This document shows, one piece after another, positions 5,066-10,119 of a stretch of DNA of 10,119 nt. The stretch spans positions 1 to 10,119 of the forward strand of contig JAIRXO010000290.1 in NCBI GenBank assembly GCA_031268255.1, in the 5' to 3' direction. Position 1 is the stretch's first letter, and every line of letters starts with the position of its first letter. A program made the translations under genes and the position numbers. This DNA comes from Spirochaetaceae bacterium (GTDB taxonomy: Bacteria; Spirochaetota; Spirochaetia; Treponematales; Breznakiellaceae). Below the pieces are notes generated by a model that was given only the letters and a program-made list of their open reading frames with translations, was not told the DNA's origin and searched no databases.

Positions 5066-6151
5066 ATGACAAAAAAGAAGCAACCATACTGGATCGCGCT
5101 GGGGCTCTTTCTCTTTTTGGCCTATGTTTTTATGGCCGCCCAGCCTGTTCCGCTGGAACTGCTTGTAAAAGCCCGCTGGATTAGTTCGCTGGAAAGCCGG
5201 GGAGACGAAGCGGCGGAGGCGATTCCCCCGGCGGGAAGCGGGCAGTACCTTATTCCGTTCAGGCTGGGACAGCGTTTTGGCTATGTTGACAGCGCGGGCC
5301 GTTTTACGGTCAACAGGATACAGGAAGCCTATATTTCGCTGTCCCCCGGCGCATGGACCGAATACCAGGCGCTGCCTGAAACGCTCGAAATAAAAAACCC
5401 CCGGAATGAAACCATCAAAACTATTGCCTCTCCCTCAGGGTATCCTGTCTTTCTTGACGGGCTTTGTTACCTTGCCGGGGGAGACCAGAGCAGCCTTACC
5501 GCCCTTGACGAAAACGGCGACAGCACCTGGACATATTTTTTTGAGGCGCCCCTTACCAGCATAGACGCGGCTTCGGGCCTTATTCTTGCCGGGCTGCTGG
5601 ACGGGACCATTGAGCTTATCAGCGGCAAAGGCGAGACGCTTTACACCTTCGATCCCGGCGGCTCCCGTATTCCCTGTATTTTCAACTGCGCAATCGCGGA
5701 GGACGGCTCAAAGATCGCCCTCATATCCGGCCTTGATGAGCAGCGTTTTCTCTTTCTTGAACGGTCGGGAGATACCTACCGGGTGGCCTATCACGAGAAC
5801 CTGGGAGAAGGGTACAGGAGGCCGGTACAGCTCCGCTTTATTGACTCAGGCAGGCGGGTGGCCTTTGAGCGTCCGGGGGGTCTGGGCATCTTTGATACGG
5901 TAAAGCGCGAGAGCGTTACCCTGGCCCTGGGAGGGGACATTTACGCCATTGATAATGAAGGCGGCGGGGATTTTTTCTTTGTCATTACCGGAGATGAAAA
6001 TAAAAAAAATCTTGTGGCCGTACAGTACCCTGACCGGATATTCATCGAGGCGCCTTTCAAAAGTAACGCGGCCTTTTTTGCCCGCCGGGGGGATCAACTC
6101 TATATAGGCGGCGGGCAGAGCCTTATCGCCTTTGATCTGAGGAGTAATTAA
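5066..6151 (+). CDS. Membrane-anchored beta-propeller (PQQ/WD40-like) protein
   Basis: A protein of 361 residues. A Lys-rich start (MTKKKQPYW) and one hydrophobic segment (about 9-25, without an obvious cleavage site) suggest a signal anchor with the rest outside the cytoplasmic membrane. Residues about 60-358 are a run of short beta-strand repeats with Gly/Asp turns. Examples are AGGDQSSLTALDENGDSTWT, LAGLLDGTIELISGKGETLY, QLRFIDSGRRVAFERPGG and LYIGGGQSLIAFDLRSN, the pattern of quinoprotein-like or WD40-like propellers. No catalytic residues are identifiable, so a scaffold role for envelope assembly is inferred. It is the first gene of a three-gene operon; the next gene, for a LytM-like protein, starts two bases after its stop, and GGAG (6141-6144) is inside this gene's end. 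Similar conserved hypothetical proteins are known in treponemes. Confidence 0.72.
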   Translation: MTKKKQPYWIALGLFLFLAYVFMAAQPVPLELLVKARWISSLESRGDEAAEAIPPAGSGQYLIPFRLGQRFGYVDSAGRFTVNRIQEAYISLSPGAWTEYQALPETLEIKNPRNETIKTIASPSGYPVFLDGLCYLAGGDQSSLTALDENGDSTWTYFFEAPLTSIDAASGLILAGLLDGTIELISGKGETLYTFDPGGSRIPCIFNCAIAEDGSKIALISGLDEQRFLFLERSGDTYRVAYHENLGEGYRRPVQLRFIDSGRRVAFERPGGLGIFDTVKRESVTLALGGDIYAIDNEGGGDFFFVITGDENKKNLVAVQYPDRIFIEAPFKSNAAFFARRGDQLYIGGGQSLIAFDLRSN

Positions 6152-6152
6152 A

Positions 6153-7022
6153 ATGAAAAGGCGCTTCCGCGGCCCCGTCCGTTTTTTGTTTCCGGCCTTT
6201 TTCTTTGCCGCCGCCCTTGTTTCGTCCCTGGAGTGGCCCGATACCGCCGCGGAAATAATTTTGAATTTCGCCGCGGAGAAAACACCCAGCCTGGGGTACA
6301 GCTTCCGCTCGGAAGGGCCGGTGCGTTCCGCCGCTTCGGGGGAAATTATTTTCATCAGGGATGAGGCCGATACGATTTCGGCCCTTCCTCCGGGCCTGGG
6401 AACCTGGCTTGCCATTGACCACGGCGACGGCCTTGTGGGGGTCTACGGACGCCTCGACAGGGGCAATAACCCCTACCCGTATATGGTTGAAGAAGGCGGC
6501 TTCATAGGCCGTTCGGGATTTACCGGATGGACCGGAACCCAGGGCTTTTATTTTTCTTTCTTTGACCGCAGGGAAAAACAATGGGTCAATCCGGGGAGGA
6601 TACTGCCCCTCCTTCCTGATACACGGCTGCCGGTTATACGCTCGGTTGTTTTCAGGGACAGCGAAGGGAGAACCTTCAACCTTGCCCAGACAAGAAGCCT
6701 TGCCCAGGGCCAGTACCGCATCCAGGTAGAAGCCCAGGACACACGCACAGGCGACATACCCCTGAGCCCCCACCGCGTTAGCTGCTATGTAAACGGCATC
6801 GAACGGGGTTCCCTTATTTTTGAAACCGTCTCGGCCCGCAGAGGCACGCTTTTTGTCCCCTCGTCGGAGGGCTCAAGGAGCGCCGGGAGGGTATACGAAT
6901 ACTATCCCGCCCTTTCCGCCGGGGACGTGTTCCTGAGCCGGGGGCAGACAGTGGTGGAGATCATCGCCGAGGACATGGCCGGCAACAGCCGCGTCGCGTC
7001 CTACCGCTTTCTTGTAGAATAA
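6153..7022 (+). CDS. Exported M23/LytM-like protein lacking zinc ligands
   Basis: A protein of 289 residues with a signal peptide (Arg-rich 2-10, hydrophobic 11-25, start of mature part near SLEWPD). Residues about 48-152 follow the M23 (lysostaphin/LytM) layout: GPVRSAASGEIIFI corresponds to the GtPV-A-GxV strand, WLAIDHGDGLVGVYGRLD to the i-HG-g--t-Y-HL strand, and GGFIGRSGFTG to the G--iG--G-tG turn. The HxxxD pair is absent, the YxHL histidine is Arg100, and the final HLH is replaced by FYF (132-134). It should therefore be unable to bind zinc or cut peptidoglycan. Inactive LytM proteins such as EnvC and NlpD activate amidases or hold cell-wall complexes, a role inferred here. Residues 160-289 resemble an Ig-like beta-sandwich ending EDMAGNSRVASYRF. 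The start has GGAG eight bases upstream. Confidence 0.8.
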   Translation: MKRRFRGPVRFLFPAFFFAAALVSSLEWPDTAAEIILNFAAEKTPSLGYSFRSEGPVRSAASGEIIFIRDEADTISALPPGLGTWLAIDHGDGLVGVYGRLDRGNNPYPYMVEEGGFIGRSGFTGWTGTQGFYFSFFDRREKQWVNPGRILPLLPDTRLPVIRSVVFRDSEGRTFNLAQTRSLAQGQYRIQVEAQDTRTGDIPLSPHRVSCYVNGIERGSLIFETVSARRGTLFVPSSEGSRSAGRVYEYYPALSAGDVFLSRGQTVVEIIAEDMAGNSRVASYRFLVE

Positions 7023-7886
7023 ATGGTAAAGACCTGGTCTACTCCCCCGGTTTCCGAAAAAAAGGAATCCATACCCTGCGCCATTTGCGGGGGCGGCGTT
7101 TTCAGGCCGGCCCTTTCGTGCGGAACATTTTCCTATGTACGCTGCGCGCGCTGCGGCCTTGTGCAGCAGAATCCCCAGAGCCTGCCTTCCGAGGTGGCCC
7201 GCCGTTACGGCGAAGTTTCAGGGAAGGATTACCTTGCCTATGAACTTGAACGGGAAAAAGATTTTCTTGCCCTCCAGAAACTGGCCCTTGCCGGCATAGG
7301 CTTTGAAGAACTTGAAAGGGAGTTCTCTCAAAAACGGGAAAGGCCGCGCTTTCTTGACGTGGGCTGCGCCACAGGCGCCCTTCTTGAAACACTCAAGGGC
7401 CGGTGGGATGTAAAAGGCGTTGAACTATGCGCCAGCGAGGCGGAATACGCCCGAAACGAGCGGGGCCTTGCCATAGTAGAGGGCGCCCTTGAAGAAGCAT
7501 CGCTGCCTGAGGCCGCTTTTGAAATTGTTCACGCGTCGCACCTCATAGAACACCTTAACAGGCCGGAGCTTTTTATAGCCGAAGCGGAAAGGCTCCTCGT
7601 CCCGGGCGGCGTCCTCCTCATTACCACCCCGAACATCGCGGGGTTTCAGGCCGGGCTTTTCGGGGCAAGGTGGCGCTCGGCCATATTTGACCACCTCTAC
7701 CTTTTTTCGGTAAAGACCCTTTCGCGGCTTCTTGCGAATAACGCCTTTGTTGCGGAAAAAGTCATCACCTGGGGAGGACTTGCCAAGGGCGCGGGGCCAG
7801 AGCCCCTCAAGCGCGCCCTGGACAGGGCCGCCAAACGCTTCGGCTTTGGCGACGTAATGATGATCAGGGCCCGTAAATGTGGCTGA
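7023..7886 (+). CDS. Zinc-ribbon class I SAM-dependent methyltransferase
   Basis: A protein of 287 residues. An N-terminal zinc ribbon is formed by Cys19-x2-Cys22 and Cys41-x2-Cys44. The Rossmann-type domain has SAM motif I LDVGCATG (111-118), an acidic residue at the next strand end (GVELC, Glu134), the post-motif HASHLIEHL (170-178) and LLVPGGVLLITTPN (191-204), as in the Methyltransf_11/23 group. This C-x2-C plus methyltransferase layout is common in surface-glycan and other small-molecule methylases; the substrate cannot be told. The ATG immediately follows the TAA of the preceding gene with no good Shine-Dalgarno, suggesting coupled translation. Its last 23 bases overlap, tail to tail, the end of nifU on the other strand, so both reading frames use this DNA. 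A metabolic link with the two upstream envelope genes is not evident. Confidence 0.87.
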   Translation: MVKTWSTPPVSEKKESIPCAICGGGVFRPALSCGTFSYVRCARCGLVQQNPQSLPSEVARRYGEVSGKDYLAYELEREKDFLALQKLALAGIGFEELEREFSQKRERPRFLDVGCATGALLETLKGRWDVKGVELCASEAEYARNERGLAIVEGALEEASLPEAAFEIVHASHLIEHLNRPELFIAEAERLLVPGGVLLITTPNIAGFQAGLFGARWRSAIFDHLYLFSVKTLSRLLANNAFVAEKVITWGGLAKGAGPEPLKRALDRAAKRFGFGDVMMIRARKCG

Positions 7887-8457
7887 ACTCGTGGAGCAGT
7901 TCCAGAGCCTTGCCCCTGCAACTGCCGCAGACCGTGCCTATCTTGGTGGCCTGCTGGAGTGCTTCCCAGGTCCGGGCGCCGTTGTGGAAGGCTTCTTCGA
8001 TATCCTTGTCGGTAATGCCAAGACAATTGCAGATAACCTGGGAAGGAACCTTGAAGAGTCCCGCTCTCCCTGTCCTGGCAAGATAGTCATCAATGGCCTC
8101 GCGGAGCGCCTTGTCCCCCAGCACCGAACAATGTATCTTGTAGCTGGGAAGCCCCCCCAGTTTTTGCACCAGATCGTCAGGTTTTATTGTGTAGGCGTCT
8201 TTTATATTCATGCCCTTGATGATTTCGGAGAGCATGCTTGTAGAAGCTATGGCGCTGGCGCAGCCGTAGGTTTTCCAGCGTACATCGGTGATTATATCAT
8301 CCTTGATGCAAAGCAGCATGAGCATCTTGTCGCCGCATTTAATGTTCCCTGTCTCGCCCCGGGCGTCGGACGGAAAACTCGCCTCATCCTCCATAAGCAC
8401 ATTCCGGGGATTGGTAAAATGATCCTTTACCGTATCTGAATAAAGCCACTCAGGCAT
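7864..8457 (-). CDS. nifU: NifU-type Fe-S cluster assembly scaffold (IscU domain + BFD-like [2Fe-2S] domain)
   Basis: Holds the nascent Fe-S cluster made with sulfur from NifS, in the cytoplasm. Residues 1-128 are the IscU/NifU_N scaffold with the three assembly cysteines Cys41 (NIKCGD, with the customary Asp43), Cys66 (TYGCASAIAS) and Cys110 (IHCSVLG). Residues about 140-190 are the BFD-like domain with Cys143-x-Cys145 and Cys177-x2-Cys180, which holds a permanent [2Fe-2S] cluster. The C-terminal Nfu domain of full NifU (near 300 residues) is missing, a shorter form known in several bacterial phyla. The start at 8457 has GGAG six bases upstream, inside the end of nifS, and only three bases separate the two genes. 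There is no evidence in the window for nitrogenase genes, so a general Fe-S role is the safe reading. Confidence 0.95.
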   Translation of the reverse strand: MPEWLYSDTVKDHFTNPRNVLMEDEASFPSDARGETGNIKCGDKMLMLLCIKDDIITDVRWKTYGCASAIASTSMLSEIIKGMNIKDAYTIKPDDLVQKLGGLPSYKIHCSVLGDKALREAIDDYLARTGRAGLFKVPSQVICNCLGITDKDIEEAFHNGARTWEALQQATKIGTVCGSCRGKALELLHEFSHIYGP

Positions 8458-8460
8458 ACA

Positions 8461-9660
8461 CTACTCCTTCACCTGTACAGCGGGAACCGACGACATGGCC
8501 CTGAGCCGGGCTATGATGGGACCGGTACGCGCCACAGTGTAATCAATGTCCTCAAGGGTGGTCCCCCAGCCCAGACTGAAACGTATGGAACCGTGGGCCA
8601 GTTCCGGCCCCACCCCTATAGCCAAAAGCACATGGGAAGCCTCAAGACTCCCCGACGCGCAGGCGGACCCTGTAGAAACTTCAATACCCTCTATGTCAAG
8701 GGAAAGCAGTATGGATTCCCCTTCCGCCCCGGGAAAAGAAACATTAAGGGTGTTGGGGACCGTATCATTCGCATGGCCGTTTATCTTGATATTGGGAATG
8801 GTTTTAAGCAGACCTTCCCTGAGCCGGTCCCGCAGAGGCGCCACATGGTCCCTGTAGGCGCTGATGTCGCGCAGGGCAAGCTCCGCGGCCCTGCCAAACC
8901 CAAGTATGCCAATATTGTTGTAGGTTCCGGCGCGCCTTCCATCCTCCTGGTGTCCGCCGTGAATCAACGGAAAGACCGGCGCCTTTTCCCGTATATAAAG
9001 AGCGCCAATACCCTTGGGACCGTAAATCTTGTGGGCCGATACCGTAAAGTAATCCACCCCCAGTTCTTCCACATTGACCGGAATCTTGCCCGCAGCCTGA
9101 ACCCCGTCGCTGTGCATCAAAGCACCGGCGGCCTTCGCAAGACCCGCCAGCTTCCTGATATCCTGAACCGTTCCAATCTCGTTATTCGCCATCATCACCG
9201 ACACCAGGAGGGTTTTGTCGTTCAACAGGGACCGAAACTCGTCCATATCAATCTTGCCGTACCCATCCACAGCGAGAAAACGCACGGGAAAACCCAGCGA
9301 TTTCAGGTATTCAGCCGAATTCAGCACACAGGGATGCTCTATCGCGGTAGTAATAATTTCGGTACGCCCGGACCGGAGCACCCCGCCGTCAGAGGCGGAA
9401 CCCAGAACGCGGGCAGTCTCAAAAACCGTATTGTTCGATTCGGAACCCCCGGAAGTAAACGTAATGGATTCGGAAGGAGCCCCGATAAGAGCCCCCACAG
9501 CCTCCCTGGCCCCCTCCACCCGGCTATGGGCCAGCCTTCCTGAGCCATGCATACTCGAAGCGTTACCGTAAACCTCAAAATCATGTATCATCGCCTCCCT
9601 CACCTCGGGCCTGAGGGGAGTAGTAGCGTTATAATCCAGATATATCCTTTTTTCTCCCAT
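8461..9660 (-). CDS. nifS: Cysteine desulfurase (NifS/IscS type)
   Basis: A PLP enzyme that removes sulfur from L-cysteine, forming a persulfide and alanine, and delivers sulfur to the NifU scaffold. The 399-residue length fits group I. Key features are YLDYNATTP (7-15), the GGSESNN cofactor loop (71-77), His109 in IEHP stacking on PLP, HSDGVQAAG (Asp185, Gln188), SAHKIYGPKG with the Schiff-base Lys211, GGHQEDGRRAGT, and the active-site Cys334 on a long mobile loop (STGSACASGSLEASH). The start at 9660 is preceded by GGGG at six bases. It is the first gene of the nifS-nifU operon; a palindrome covering its candidate -10 box suggests repression, perhaps by an Rrf2/IscR-type regulator. The symbol iscS would be equally defensible; nifS is preferred because the partner is NifU-like. 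Confidence 0.96.
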   Translation of the reverse strand: MGEKRIYLDYNATTPLRPEVREAMIHDFEVYGNASSMHGSGRLAHSRVEGAREAVGALIGAPSESITFTSGGSESNNTVFETARVLGSASDGGVLRSGRTEIITTAIEHPCVLNSAEYLKSLGFPVRFLAVDGYGKIDMDEFRSLLNDKTLLVSVMMANNEIGTVQDIRKLAGLAKAAGALMHSDGVQAAGKIPVNVEELGVDYFTVSAHKIYGPKGIGALYIREKAPVFPLIHGGHQEDGRRAGTYNNIGILGFGRAAELALRDISAYRDHVAPLRDRLREGLLKTIPNIKINGHANDTVPNTLNVSFPGAEGESILLSLDIEGIEVSTGSACASGSLEASHVLLAIGVGPELAHGSIRFSLGWGTTLEDIDYTVARTGPIIARLRAMSSVPAVQVKE

Positions 9661-9720
9661 ATATTACCCCATTTTTGACCGTGCGCCAACAGTTCCTAGT
9701 ATTACACAGTATGTTTCCTG

Positions 9721-9755
9721 ATTAAAGTATACTACTTTAATAGGAATTAAGGCAA
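9721..9755 (-). promoter_or_regulatory. nifS promoter with overlapping perfect palindrome (operator)
   Basis: ATTAAAGTA (9721-9729) and TACTTTAAT (9733-9741) are perfect 9-base arms around TAC. The minus-strand -10 box TATACT (9731-9726, five of six) lies inside it, with TTGCCT (9755-9750) 18 bases upstream. The predicted start is near 9719, giving a leader of about 60 bases to the ATG at 9660. Position over the -10 box implies repression. The repressor is not in the window, unless it is the gene starting at the right edge. Confidence 0.6.
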
Positions 9756-9779
9756 GACATCGCGGCCTCGTAAGCACGG

Positions 9780-10020
9780 TTTCTTAAAGGGGGGCGCATT
9801 TCCTTACCGCCGTCGCGTAGCCGCTGCGGTACCGTCGCGCCCCCCGCCCAATGAAAGCGCCATAGCAAGGCGTATGGCGTCCCTCCGATAAATTCGGAAA
9901 GGCGTAGGCCCGCCTTATGCCCCGGTATGCCGCCGGGTCTCGAAGGGCCGCCTGCGGCGCAAACACGGTTTGCGCCTACCCCTCTATAAAATGCAGAAGG
10001 GCGTAGGTCCGCGTATAGGC
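9780..10020. repeat. GC-rich cluster of inverted repeats, probable intergenic repeat element
   Basis: No convincing gene lies here. GGGGGGCGC (9789-9797) pairs with GCGCCCCCC (9837-9845) and encloses TACCGC/GCGGTA (9805-9810, 9826-9831). CGCCATA/TATGGCG arms follow at 9858-9864 and 9873-9879. GGCGCAAAC/GTTTGCGCC arms (9956-9964, 9968-9976) have a three-base loop. The octamer GGCGTAGG occurs at 9901-9908 and 10000-10007, each followed by a similar CCGC-containing tail. A 60-codon minus-strand open frame (9784-9966) exists but has no Shine-Dalgarno. A REP/MITE-like element or a structured RNA are both possible. Confidence 0.6.
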
Positions 10021-10053
10021 GAATTAGTATCTATGCGGAGCAGGGTGAAATAA

Positions 10054-10082
10054 TTGCTAAATCTATCATCGTATGATAGATT
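10054..10082 (+). promoter_or_regulatory. Palindromic operator/promoter of the right-edge gene
   Basis: AATCTATCAT (10060-10069) and ATGATAGATT (10073-10082) are perfect 10-base arms around CGT. A third half-site, CTATCATA, occurs at 10089-10096. TTGCTA (10054-10059) and TAGATT (10077-10082) with a 17-base spacer could be the promoter. It lies 31 bases before the start at 10114, fitting an autoregulated gene. Confidence 0.5.
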
Positions 10083-10113
10083 GATGTACTATCATATACC
10101 TATGGAGTGATGC

Positions 10114-10119
10114 ATGGAT
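10114..10119 (+). CDS. Start of an unidentified gene, cut by window edge
   Basis: An ATG at 10114 follows GGAG (10104-10107) at six bases, an ideal Shine-Dalgarno arrangement, downstream of a palindromic promoter region. Only two codons (Met-Asp) are in the window, so nothing can be said of the product. An ATG at 10110 is too close to the GGAG to be preferred. Confidence 0.5.

Noticed and set aside
8593..9543. Plus-strand open frame of 316 codons antisense to nifS.
   Set aside because: A shadow of the well-supported nifS gene in GC-rich DNA; composition shows no domain, signal or Shine-Dalgarno of its own.
7864..9660. A nitrogen-fixation (nif) cluster.
   Set aside because: Only nifS and a short nifU are present; no nitrogenase structural or cofactor gene is in the window, so a housekeeping Fe-S role is more cautious.
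9784..9966. Minus-strand open frame of 60 codons in the repeat cluster.
   Set aside because: It lacks a Shine-Dalgarno, is Arg/Ala/Gly-rich as expected from GC-rich DNA, and coincides with several perfect inverted repeats.
9780..10020. A CRISPR array or known RNA (RNase P, SRP, tmRNA) as explanation of the repeats.
   Set aside because: Repeat units are not regularly spaced or identical, and the conserved sequence blocks of those RNAs were not found.

Overview
The window looks like a chromosomal segment of a spirochaete, most likely a termite-gut-type Treponema relative. This is inferred from three things: a stand-alone EIIA protein with an N-terminal excisionase-type helix-turn-helix, an envelope operon pairing an anchored beta-propeller with a degenerate LytM protein, and exported FMN-binding lipoproteins beside a beta-barrel protein. 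No rRNA, tRNA, CRISPR array or complete mobile element was recognised. Coding DNA is GC-rich; the spacers near 1850-1955 and 9700-9745 are clearly AT-rich.

Left edge, minus strand (1-1850): an envelope operon reads leftward. It encodes a small FMN-binding lipoprotein (1235-1597), an outer-membrane beta-barrel protein (219-1235, overlapping the previous stop by one base) and a second FMN-type lipoprotein cut by the window edge (1-209). Upstream lie a hairpin-rich leader, a terminator-like stem with a T run, and a (CT)10 tract directly before a candidate -10 box. This combination suggests attenuation and/or phase-variable promoter spacing.

Centre (1955-5011): an RluA-type pseudouridine synthase (minus) is divergent from an exported transglutaminase-like protein (plus). 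The latter converges on an HTH-EIIA(Ntr/Fru) regulator, which lies downstream of cytidine deaminase (cdd), both on the minus strand. The cdd start faces a divergent plus-strand operon across a 54-base spacer with overlapping candidate -10 boxes.

Plus-strand operon (5066-7886): a membrane-anchored beta-propeller protein, an exported LytM/M23-like protein lacking the zinc ligands, and a zinc-ribbon SAM methyltransferase are tightly packed. The first two probably act in the envelope. The methyltransferase end overlaps the end of nifU by 23 bases, tail to tail.

Right (7864-9660, minus): nifS and nifU form a two-gene Fe-S assembly operon, cysteine desulfurase followed by scaffold. A perfect 9-base-arm palindrome covers its candidate -10 box. 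From 9780 to 10020 there is no convincing gene but a dense cluster of inverted repeats, probably a repeat element. At the right edge a perfect 10-base-arm palindrome and a Shine-Dalgarno sequence precede the first two codons of a plus-strand gene that leaves the window.
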